From: Desulfobacteraceae bacterium | Lineage (GTDB): Bacteria; Desulfobacterota; Desulfobacteria; Desulfobacterales; Desulfobacteraceae | Length of the DNA: 45,528 nt | Direction of reading: 5' to 3' | Assembly: GCA_022712835.1 (NCBI GenBank) | Contig: JAFLJU010000062.1 | Coordinates: 1-45,528 of the forward strand | Part shown: piece after piece, positions 17,966-25,353 of the stretch | How the letters are laid out: each line of letters starts with the position of its first letter | How positions within the stretch are numbered: position 1 is the stretch's first letter | Program-made: the position numbers and the translations under genes | The notes under the pieces: generated by a model | Told to the model about the DNA's origin: nothing | Database searches by the model: none | Seen by the model: only the letters and a program-made list of their open reading frames with translations

Positions 17966-18631
17966 TTAAAATCCCAAATCTTCATTCACAAGAATAATCT
18001 TTATCCGTCCCTTTAAAAAACATTTTTCCGTAATGGTCCAATAATTACAGATTCTATCCGGACTTGCACAATCATGGCAAACACCTGTTTTTGCACAAGG
18101 GGTTTTTTTAGAAAGGTTCATCGTATTGACAGGGGCTACATAATTTTTTATCCGGAACATGGCATCTTCTAGATCACCGCAGATTTTATTTCTCCCGACA
18201 ATCAACAAAACATTTTTAGGCCCCCAGATGATAGCGGCGACCCGGTTCCCGATCATGTCCAGGTTGACCAGGTGGCCGGCTTCGGTAATGGCATTGGTCC
18301 CTGTGACAAACAGATCCACCAGAAGTGATTGGCGGCGACGTTCCAGCATCTGATCCATGGACAAACTTTTGTCAAAGGTGTTGATAACCTCCAGATCCTT
18401 ATTGGCATTCAGGGCATGGAAAAGGCCGGTACTGATAAAGGACATGGAACCGCCCCAGGAAACACTTTTCACATCCAAACCGGGAATAATTTTGTTCAAT
18501 GCAATCTCTTTGGCACCTTCAGCAGTCTGGGCTATATGTACCTCGAAATTATTATTTTCAAGATTTTCCTTAACAGCCTCTAATTTCAAATTCCAATAAG
18601 TGTCAATGGGACTTATTTTAATGTTGGTCAT
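17966..18631 (-). CDS. LUD-domain protein (LutC/LutB-like)
   Basis: A 221-residue LUD (lactate utilisation) domain protein. The pattern includes SVSWGGSMSFISTGL, VDLFVTGTNAITEAGHLVN and the glycine-rich end AAIIWGPKNVLLIVGRNKI. A C-terminal cysteine group (CAKTGVCHDCASPDRIC, about 182-198) is an addition seen in stand-alone LUD proteins of anaerobes and could bind a cluster. LutB and LutC proteins act in L-lactate oxidation to pyruvate. Here there is no LutA or LutB companion, so a lactate role is not supported. The start at 18631 has AAGGAA 8 bases upstream. It forms a two-gene unit with the DUF166 gene. Confidence 0.8.
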   Translation of the reverse strand: MTNIKISPIDTYWNLKLEAVKENLENNNFEVHIAQTAEGAKEIALNKIIPGLDVKSVSWGGSMSFISTGLFHALNANKDLEVINTFDKSLSMDQMLERRRQSLLVDLFVTGTNAITEAGHLVNLDMIGNRVAAIIWGPKNVLLIVGRNKICGDLEDAMFRIKNYVAPVNTMNLSKKTPCAKTGVCHDCASPDRICNYWTITEKCFLKGRIKIILVNEDLGF

Positions 18632-18975
18632 ATGAATTTCCTTTTATTTATTGATCATAATTTTTTTATATTTAAGTATACCTATTTATCCTTTGGCCTT
18701 GCAATAATTATTTATGATTCCCCACTGACGAATTTAAAGAGATTCATAAAGATCTCTTTCCCATTGGATAAAAAACAATTTTTATCCAAAATTCACAATT
18801 TCATAAAGTGCAACAAGGCCAATCCCAGGTTTGAAAATACCAAACAATGTTTAATAAACATATCGCCTATATTTTTAATGGGTTCCCGCATTTCATACCC
18901 TGCCGGGGTTACAAGATTTTTAATTTTACTAAACAGATGGCCCCAAATAAATAAAGAGGAAACTAAATATTTCTA

Positions 18976-19026
18976 TTGACTTAAATTTAAGATCGAAATA
19001 TTGGTTTAAGTACAATATAAATTGTA
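18976..19026. promoter_or_regulatory. Palindromic control region upstream of the acetate/propionate locus
   Basis: Two exact dyads lie close together: the 12-base palindrome CTTAAATTTAAG (18980-18991) and TACAAT-4-ATTGTA (19011-19026). A -35-like TTGACT (18976-18981) overlaps the first, with TATTGG 17 bases further on as a poor -10. The whole gap 18632-19268 (637 bases) is strongly AT-rich and holds no convincing gene, so it is best read as divergent promoter space for the LUD pair and acs. Confidence 0.4.
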
Positions 19027-19183
19027 TTCACTAAATGACTACGATTTCTCTTCTCTCTTGGTACGTTGCTTACACCTGTCCTGGTTTTAAAAACGACGCT
19101 GACTAAACAACAAAGCATTTTTTAAAGCTGTATATATATAAAAAATAAACTGTAATGGGATTAGAATCATTTTTTTATAAAAA

Positions 19184-19194
19184 AAGGAGGTGGT
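19184..19194 (+). promoter_or_regulatory. Long Shine-Dalgarno-like element without an obvious ORF (copy 1)
   Basis: AAGGAGGTGGT lies 74 bases upstream of the acs start, which has its own AAGGAG (19255-19260). The same word recurs 88 bases upstream of the symporter (23264-23274). It pairs extensively with the 16S rRNA 3' end, yet here no start codon follows at a usable distance. It may be a ribosome standby site or a shared RNA element. Confidence 0.35.
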
Positions 19195-19268
19195 ACAGTT
19201 CTTAATTATTTTTTAATTTAATTAATAATTTAAACTGGTTAACAAGATAAATCCAAAGGAGATGCCCG

Positions 19269-21302
19269 ATGAGCAAAAAAGAAGTTGTCGAGACCACAGA
19301 AGCCCAGATCGCAGTCCACTGGAAAGAAGAAGACTACTATTATCCTTCATCAAAATTTACTGGCCAGGCAAACCTCACAGATCCGGATATTTATGATCGG
19401 TTCAGTCTGGACAACTTCCCGGATTATTATACAGAATTTGCAGATCTGCTTACCTGGTACAAATCCTGGGACGAGGTTTTAGATTCTAGCGATGCTCCCT
19501 GCTACAAATGGTTTAAGGGCGGTAAGCTCAACGCCAGTTACAATTGCATCGACCGCCATCTGAAAGATAACAAAAACAAAACCGCCATCCACTTTGTCCC
19601 TGAACTGGAAGAAGAGAGAGTCGACCATATCACCTACCAGGAACTCTATGTCAGGGTTAATGAGTTTGCCTCTCTGCTTAAAAATTTTGCAGGACTCAAA
19701 CGGGGAGACAGGGTCACCATCCACATGCCCATGTCAGCGGAACTTCCCATCACCATGCTTGCCTGTGCACGGCTTGGCGTCATCCATTCAGTGGTATTCG
19801 GCGGATTCTCCGCCTCTGCCTGTGCCGACAGAATAGTGGATTCCAACTCACGGGTCTTGATTACCATGGATGCCTATTACCGGTCTGGCAAGCTTCGCAA
19901 TCACAAACAACATGCCGATGATGCGGCAAGAATATCCGCCGAACAGGGCCAGGTTGTTGATAAGGTCCTTGTATGGCAGCGATACCCCGGCAAATATTCA
20001 GCAGACACCCCCATGGTTGACGGCCGGGATATCTTTGTCAACGAAGAATTAAAAAATCATTATGGTGCCCGGATTGAACCCGAACAAATGCTGTCCGAAG
20101 ACCCCTTGTTTTTAATGTATACCAGCGGCACCACAGGCAAACCAAAGGGCTGCCAGCACGGCACCGGCGGGTATCTTGCCTATGTGACTGCCATGTCCAA
20201 ATATATCCAGGATATTCAACCTGAAGATGTCTATTGGTGTATGGCGGATATTGGCTGGATCACCGGTCATTCCTTCATCGTATACGGCCCCCTTGCCCTG
20301 TGTGCCTCTTCGGTTATTTACGAGGGAGTCCCCACCTATCCCGATGCAGGAAGATCCTGGAGAATTGCCCAGGAACTGGACATCAATATTTTCCACACCG
20401 CCCCCACCGCCATCCGGGCCCTAAGAAAACTGGGACCGGAAGAACCGGCCAAATACAATTATAATTTCAAACATATGACCACGGTGGGAGAACCCATCGA
20501 ACCAGCCGTTTGGAAATGGTATGAATCCGCTGTGGGCAAAGGGAAAGCAGCCATTGTTGACACCTATTGGCAGACGGAAACCGGCGGATTTCTCTGTAGT
20601 ACCGTACCCGGTATCCAACCCATGAAACCGGGCAGTGCAGGCCCGGGTGTTCCCGGTATCCATCCCTTTATCCTGGATGCCGATGGTAAAGAGATCACTG
20701 AAATAGGAATTGCCGGAAATATCTGTATCCAGAACCCCTGGCCCGGTATGTTCCAGACCATATGGGGCGATCGTCAAAGATTTGTGGACACCTATTTTGC
20801 AGATATCTGCAGGGATCCCAAAAGCAAGGACTGGAGAGACTGGCCTTACCTTGCCGGCGATGCAGCCACCATGGCTGAAGACGGCTACTTCAGGATACTG
20901 GGCAGGATTGATGATGTCATCAATGTGTCCGGTCACAGACTTGGCACCAAAGAGATTGAGTCTGCTTCTCTGGTAGTGGATGAAGTGGCTGAAGCGGCTG
21001 TTGTGCCAGTTGCCCATGAAATCAAGGGCAAGGAACCGGATCTTTATATTGCCCTTAAAACTGGGGTTGAACCCACTGAAGCATTGGCACAAAAAATTTC
21101 CGATGCCATTTGCGAGCAAATCGGAAAAATTGCCAAACCCAGAAAAGTATGGCTGGTACCGGATATGCCTAAAACACGCTCGGGCAAGATCATGAGACGC
21201 GTGTTGGGTGCTATCTCCAACAAAAGCGATGTCGGCAATGTCATGACCCTGGCCAATCCGGAAATTGTGGAAGAAATCCGAATTATGGTTCAAGACAAAT
21301 AA
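19269..21302 (+). CDS. acs: Acetyl-CoA synthetase (AMP-forming), acetate-CoA ligase
   Basis: A 677-residue ANL-superfamily ligase converting acetate, ATP and CoA to acetyl-CoA, AMP and PPi. The motifs in order are an ACAS_N start; VHSVVFGGFSASACADRI; the ATP loop MYTSGTTGKPKG (about 283-294); YWQTETGG; the hinge GRIDDVINVSGHRLGT (about 544-559); and PKTRSGKIMRR near 634. The lysine in the last motif is the residue acetylated in other Acs enzymes, so reversible acetylation control is possible. It is slightly longer than usual (about 650). The start at 19269 has AAGGAG nine bases upstream. It opens a plus-strand run with a propionate-type ligase and a symporter, so acetate scavenging or oxidation is the likely job. 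Confidence 0.92.
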   Translation: MSKKEVVETTEAQIAVHWKEEDYYYPSSKFTGQANLTDPDIYDRFSLDNFPDYYTEFADLLTWYKSWDEVLDSSDAPCYKWFKGGKLNASYNCIDRHLKDNKNKTAIHFVPELEEERVDHITYQELYVRVNEFASLLKNFAGLKRGDRVTIHMPMSAELPITMLACARLGVIHSVVFGGFSASACADRIVDSNSRVLITMDAYYRSGKLRNHKQHADDAARISAEQGQVVDKVLVWQRYPGKYSADTPMVDGRDIFVNEELKNHYGARIEPEQMLSEDPLFLMYTSGTTGKPKGCQHGTGGYLAYVTAMSKYIQDIQPEDVYWCMADIGWITGHSFIVYGPLALCASSVIYEGVPTYPDAGRSWRIAQELDINIFHTAPTAIRALRKLGPEEPAKYNYNFKHMTTVGEPIEPAVWKWYESAVGKGKAAIVDTYWQTETGGFLCSTVPGIQPMKPGSAGPGVPGIHPFILDADGKEITEIGIAGNICIQNPWPGMFQTIWGDRQRFVDTYFADICRDPKSKDWRDWPYLAGDAATMAEDGYFRILGRIDDVINVSGHRLGTKEIESASLVVDEVAEAAVVPVAHEIKGKEPDLYIALKTGVEPTEALAQKISDAICEQIGKIAKPRKVWLVPDMPKTRSGKIMRRVLGAISNKSDVGNVMTLANPEIVEEIRIMVQDK

Positions 21303-21332
21303 TTGATGCTGCGCTAATTTTAGGAGAAATTC

Positions 21333-23234
21333 ATGTCCAATTTGTATGACAAAGCCTATGAACAATCCCTCCAGGACCCGGAAGGGTTCTGGGGGCCCAT
21401 TGCAGAAGACTGTTTCTGGTATAAAAAATGGGACAAGGTTCTGGATGATTCCAACAAACCATTTTACCGCTGGTTCACCGGAGCCACGACCAATACCTGC
21501 TATAATGCGGTTGATCTTCATGTGGAAAACGGGATTGGGGAACAAACGGCCATTATCTATGACAGTCCGGTCACAGACACCATTATAAAATACACCTATA
21601 ACGACCTCAAGACCCAGGTTTCTTTGTTTGCAGGGGCTCTCGCAGCAAAAGGGGTGGTGAAAGGCGACCGGGTGCTGATCTACATGCCCATGATACCGGA
21701 GGCTGCATTTGCCATGCTGGCATGTGCCAGAATCGGTGCAGTCCATTCGGTGGTTTTTGGCGGATTTGCACCCAATGAACTGGCCACCAGAATCAACGAT
21801 GCCAAACCAAAAGTCATTGTGTCGGCCTCCTGCGGTATCGAGGTGAAACGGGTGATTGAATATAAACCCATGCTCGACGAAGCCATTGATATTTCTTTGG
21901 AAAAACCGGAAAGCTGTATCATTCTCCAGCGGCCCCAGGCCCCGGCCACCATGATAGATGGCCGGGATTTTGACTGGACAGATGTCATGTACCAGGCAAG
22001 TCCCCATGATTGTGTACCGGTTGCCGCAACCGATCCTTTGTATATCCTCTATACTTCCGGCACAACCGGAGAACCAAAGGGGATTGTCCGGGATAACGGC
22101 GGCCATATGGTGGCATTAAAATGGAGCATGAGCGCAATCTACGGGGTGAACCAGGGAGATGTCTATTGGGCAGCTTCCGACATCGGCTGGGTGGTTGGTC
22201 ATTCCTATATTGTCTACGCGCCTCTGTTAAAAGGGTGCACCACCATTATCTTTGAAGGCAAACCCGTGGGCACACCGGATGCATCGGTGTTCTGGAGAAT
22301 CATTTCAGAACACAAGGTAAAAACCATGTTTACGGCTCCCACGGCCTTCAGAGCCATTAAACGGGAAGATCCAAAGGCCAAACTCATGGGTAATTTTGAC
22401 CTTTCCGAATTCAAATATCTGTTCCTGGCAGGGGAAAGAACCGACCCTGATACCCTGTCCTGGGCAGAAGACAGTCTCAAAATTCCCGTAATCGATCATT
22501 GGTGGCAGACGGAAACCGGATGGGCCATTGCCGCCAACTGCGTTGGGCTCCATGAGTTTGAAGTTAAACCTGGCTCCCCCACCAAAGCCGCACCCGGATG
22601 GGATATGGCGGTTTTAGATGGGGAAGGCAGCCCGGTTGCAAAGGGAGATATAGGCGCCATTGTGGCAAAACTTCCTCTACCACCTGGCACCCTGCCTACC
22701 CTGTGGAAGAATGATGAGCGGTATAAGTCTGCCTATCTGTCAACCTTCCCGGGTTATTATGAAACTTCTGATGCCGGATATATTGATGAAGACGGCTATA
22801 TTTTTGTCATGGCAAGAACCGATGACATCATTAATGTGGCCGGTCACAGACTGTCCACCGGTGCCATGGAAGAGGCCATCGCAGGGCACCCGGATGTGGC
22901 GGAATGTGCCGTCATGGGGGTGGAAGATGAACTGAAAGGGCAGGTTCCCCTGGGGATGCTGGTTCTCAACGCAGGAGTTGACAGAGATGACGCAGATGTG
23001 GTCAAGGAGGTGATTCAACGAGTCCGGGACCTGATAGGACCGGTTGCTGCCTTTAAAACCGCCACCGTGGTTAAACGGCTTCCCAAAACAAGATCCGGAA
23101 AAATTTTACGGGGAACCATGCGGTCCATTGCAGATCAAAAAGAATACAAAGTACCGGCAACAATTGATGACTATGCCATCCTGGATGAAATAGAAGCATC
23201 CTTGGGTGAGATCGGATACGGGAAAAAAGCATGA
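21333..23234 (+). CDS. Propionyl-CoA synthetase-like AMP-forming ligase (PrpE/ACSS3 type)
   Basis: A 633-residue paralogue of the preceding ligase, activating a short acyl chain with ATP and CoA. The length and several segments are closer to PrpE/ACSS3 propionate ligases than to Acs: GHRLSTGAMEEAIAGHPDVA, LKGQVPLGMLVLNAG and IGPVAAFKTATVVKRLP. The ATP loop LYTSGTTGEPKG lies near 239-250, DHWWQTETGW in the middle, and PKTRSGKILRG with the catalytic lysine near 583-592. It starts 30 bases after acs with a TTTTAGGAG site. Propionate preference is inferred from family resemblance; the substrate pocket has not been modelled. The pair would let the cell activate both C2 and C3 acids taken up by the adjacent symporter. 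Confidence 0.87.
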   Translation: MSNLYDKAYEQSLQDPEGFWGPIAEDCFWYKKWDKVLDDSNKPFYRWFTGATTNTCYNAVDLHVENGIGEQTAIIYDSPVTDTIIKYTYNDLKTQVSLFAGALAAKGVVKGDRVLIYMPMIPEAAFAMLACARIGAVHSVVFGGFAPNELATRINDAKPKVIVSASCGIEVKRVIEYKPMLDEAIDISLEKPESCIILQRPQAPATMIDGRDFDWTDVMYQASPHDCVPVAATDPLYILYTSGTTGEPKGIVRDNGGHMVALKWSMSAIYGVNQGDVYWAASDIGWVVGHSYIVYAPLLKGCTTIIFEGKPVGTPDASVFWRIISEHKVKTMFTAPTAFRAIKREDPKAKLMGNFDLSEFKYLFLAGERTDPDTLSWAEDSLKIPVIDHWWQTETGWAIAANCVGLHEFEVKPGSPTKAAPGWDMAVLDGEGSPVAKGDIGAIVAKLPLPPGTLPTLWKNDERYKSAYLSTFPGYYETSDAGYIDEDGYIFVMARTDDIINVAGHRLSTGAMEEAIAGHPDVAECAVMGVEDELKGQVPLGMLVLNAGVDRDDADVVKEVIQRVRDLIGPVAAFKTATVVKRLPKTRSGKILRGTMRSIADQKEYKVPATIDDYAILDEIEASLGEIGYGKKA

Positions 23235-23274
23235 AGTTGTTCATATAAAACTATATCAATTCAAAGGAGGTGGT

Positions 23275-23343
23275 GTGGTATGCCCTGATGTCCCTGTTAC
23301 GATGATAATTACAGGAAAATCCGATCAACTCAATAAAAGATGA
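23275..23343 (+). CDS. Possible 22-codon leader peptide ahead of the symporter
   Basis: A GTG at 23275 follows the very strong site AAAGGAGG (23263-23270). It opens a frame of 22 codons (MVCPDVPVTMIITGKSDQ, then LNKR) ending in TGA at 23341, just before the TTAGGAGG site of the symporter gene. A competing ATG at 23280 gives only Met-Pro-stop. The coding evidence is only the ribosome site and its position. It could be a leader that sets symporter translation, or non-coding. Confidence 0.3.
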   Translation: MVCPDVPVTMIITGKSDQLNKR

Positions 23344-23360
23344 TTTAGGAGGAAAATTTT

Positions 23361-25145
23361 ATGGATTCAAAAGTAATGTGGGTTTGGGGATTGTTGATAA
23401 TATACATAATTTATTGTTTCTGGTGGGGGTTAAAAGGTTTCTTTTCTGAAAAAACCGCATCAGGCTACGGGATTGCAGGACGTTCCATTCCCTTTATCGC
23501 ATTTTTAATGGCCGCAACGGCTGCCTCTTTTTCCGGCTGGACATTTGTCGGGCATCCGGGTTTGATCTGGAAGGTTGGTTTGGTCTATGCCTTTGCCTCC
23601 TTCTATGTATTGACCATTCCCATTACAGGCGCCTTTTTTGCCAAAAGAAACTGGCTCATGGGTAAACGCTATGGGTTTATAACCCCGGGTGATATGTTTG
23701 CCTATTACTACAACAATGAGCTGGTTCGCTGGCTAACTGTTCTGGCTGCCCTGTTATACTCCATATTTTATTCCGGCATCCAGCTGATTGCCGCATCAAA
23801 ACTTTTTTACTGGGTGGCTGGCGTACCCCCGACCATCGGCCTTATTTTCATGGCCTTTATTGTATGGTTCTATGTGGTCACCGGCGGTTTGAAAGCCAGT
23901 ACCTGGGTGGGTGTTCTCCAGTTCTGTCTTCTGGTCGGCGGGATTATATTATTGGGCTTTTATGTTATCAAATCCCCCATCATTGGCGGATGGTCCGGCA
24001 TGTCAGCCTCCTTAAAAACCCTTGATCCCAAATTGAGCCAGGTACCTGGGCTCATCCACTTTGGCATCGGCGGCGGATGGACGGCGGTGATGATTCTCAC
24101 CTATATGTTTGCCCTCATGGGGATTCAGTCCTCTCCTGCCTTTATTTTGTGGAACTTTGGTATTAAATCTCCCAAACCCTTGGCCTGGCAGCAGGTATTT
24201 ATGTCCACATTTATTGTGGGTATCTGCTTGTTCTTCTTTTCCGCCTTCCAGGGAATGGGTGCCAAGATACTCGAAATGTCCGGTGACCTGATCATTGCCA
24301 ACAACGGCGATGTGGTTCCCAAACTGATGACAAAATTCTTGCCAGGGCCTGTTTTGGGTCTAGTTTTCCTTGGTGCCATTGCCGCCATTCACTCGACTTC
24401 GGCTCCCTATATCGGAACCGGCGGCACCATCATCCAGAGAGATGTTTGGTGGAGATATGTTAGAAAACAGCAAGGATCCCATTCAGAACAAATCTGGACC
24501 AATAGAGTTATGTCGACATTGCTGACAGTTGCAGCGGTTATCGTCAGCCTGACCTCATCGGATGCCATCGTTATGATCGGCGGATTTGCCACCACCTTTG
24601 GCACCATTATGTACCTGATGCTCGTGGGTGTTCACTGGGGATTCAAATTTCCCAGCACCGGTGCTGCCCTTGGTCTATTGGCCGGTATTGTTGTTAATAT
24701 GCTCACCTATTTTGTCTGGAAATATCCTCTTTCCATGCATACCGCCTTCTGGGGCCTTTTTGCAGGGTTTGTTGTGGCCTATGGCTGCCGGGGGTTGGGC
24801 ATCAAAGACTCCCAGGAAACCATTGACCGACAAAAAGAGGTCAGAGACTGGCTTAACAGCATTGATGGACCTTCTGAGAGTGGCAAGATCTGGCGTTCCC
24901 GGATGAAAATCATTGTTCCCATCTGGTATTTCTTTGCTCTCGGACCTGGAATTCTCCTTGGCAATTCAGCCTTCACCTTCTGCGGATTTCCCGCCATCTG
25001 GGCATGGCAAATTGTCTGGTGGATCGTGGGTATCGTGATGATGTGGGCCCTATGCTTTAAAGCTGAAATGTCCACCACCTCTGAAGAACAGATCAGACGT
25101 GCCGATGTTGAGCTCATGGATGTAACCAAGGAAGCAGATGCATAA
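23361..25145 (+). CDS. Sodium:solute symporter, probable acetate/short-chain carboxylate transporter
   Basis: A 594-residue inner-membrane protein of the SSS family with about 13 predicted helices. The family pattern is clear near the N-terminus (GYGIAGRSIPFIAFLMAATAA, then SGWTFVGHPGLIW) and in the central core (IYSIFYSGIQLIAASKLFYW-like segment, AAIHSTSAPYIGTGG). A soluble loop at about 478-510 precedes the last two helices. It lies directly behind the two acyl-CoA ligases with a strong TTAGGAGG site, so uptake of acetate or propionate with Na+ is the natural reading. It is a divergent relative of ActP, and its usual DUF485/DUF4212 partner is absent. A 28-residue membrane peptide gene takes that place. 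Confidence 0.87.
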   Translation: MDSKVMWVWGLLIIYIIYCFWWGLKGFFSEKTASGYGIAGRSIPFIAFLMAATAASFSGWTFVGHPGLIWKVGLVYAFASFYVLTIPITGAFFAKRNWLMGKRYGFITPGDMFAYYYNNELVRWLTVLAALLYSIFYSGIQLIAASKLFYWVAGVPPTIGLIFMAFIVWFYVVTGGLKASTWVGVLQFCLLVGGIILLGFYVIKSPIIGGWSGMSASLKTLDPKLSQVPGLIHFGIGGGWTAVMILTYMFALMGIQSSPAFILWNFGIKSPKPLAWQQVFMSTFIVGICLFFFSAFQGMGAKILEMSGDLIIANNGDVVPKLMTKFLPGPVLGLVFLGAIAAIHSTSAPYIGTGGTIIQRDVWWRYVRKQQGSHSEQIWTNRVMSTLLTVAAVIVSLTSSDAIVMIGGFATTFGTIMYLMLVGVHWGFKFPSTGAALGLLAGIVVNMLTYFVWKYPLSMHTAFWGLFAGFVVAYGCRGLGIKDSQETIDRQKEVRDWLNSIDGPSESGKIWRSRMKIIVPIWYFFALGPGILLGNSAFTFCGFPAIWAWQIVWWIVGIVMMWALCFKAEMSTTSEEQIRRADVELMDVTKEADA

Positions 25146-25172
25146 ACAAAACCCTTTTATGGAGGATAAATA

Positions 25173-25259
25173 ATGGCCCTAGAAGATAAATATCTCATCG
25201 TAACCATTGCATTTTGCATTCTTTTTGTTGCCAGTTTTGGCTGGGGATGGTGGGGATAA
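25173..25259 (+). CDS. 28-residue single-helix membrane microprotein, probable symporter accessory peptide
   Basis: ATG at 25173 is preceded by GGAGG seven bases upstream and lies 27 bases after the symporter stop. The product starts MALEDKYLIV, continues with one hydrophobic helix (TIAFCILFVASFG) and ends in the aromatic tail WGWWG before TAA. Very small accessory membrane proteins beside sodium:solute symporters are known in deltaproteobacteria, although the sequence I remember for those differs. The ribosome site, position and membrane-helix composition argue that it is real. It would sit beside the symporter in the inner membrane. Confidence 0.7.
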   Translation: MALEDKYLIVTIAFCILFVASFGWGWWG

Positions 25260-25299
25260 TCATCCTCAAAACAACTAACCTTTAATTAACCCTTAAAAT

Positions 25300-25349
25300 A
25301 GAAGAATTCTGAATCTTGATTTTTTGGTTCAGAATTCTTCTTTAATTTT
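25300..25349 (+). terminator. Strong hairpin terminator/attenuator between the microprotein and the sensor-exonuclease
   Basis: AGAAGAATTCTGAA (25300-25313) and TTCAGAATTCTTCT (25328-25341) are perfect 14-base complements around a 14-base loop, followed by TTTAATTTT. It should end most transcription of the acs-prpE-symporter unit. The next gene starts only 13 bases after the stem and has no ribosome site, so read-through or hairpin state may set its expression. Confidence 0.75.
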
Positions 25350-25353
25350 GCCC

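Noticed and set aside
18632..18979. A 115-codon frame in the gap upstream of acs
   Set aside because: No ribosome site, AT-driven composition (Phe, Ile, Lys, Asn) and no recognisable domain. Non-coding promoter space is the simpler reading.
18632..19268. A sigma54 promoter for the acetate locus
   Set aside because: Candidate GG...GC pairs in this gap (for example near 18700 and 19062) do not have the required ten-base spacing.
20421..22106. A 561-codon minus-strand open frame antisense to both acyl-CoA ligases
   Set aside because: It lies wholly opposite two strongly conserved ligase genes, its translation shows no family motif, and its length follows from the codon bias of the true genes.
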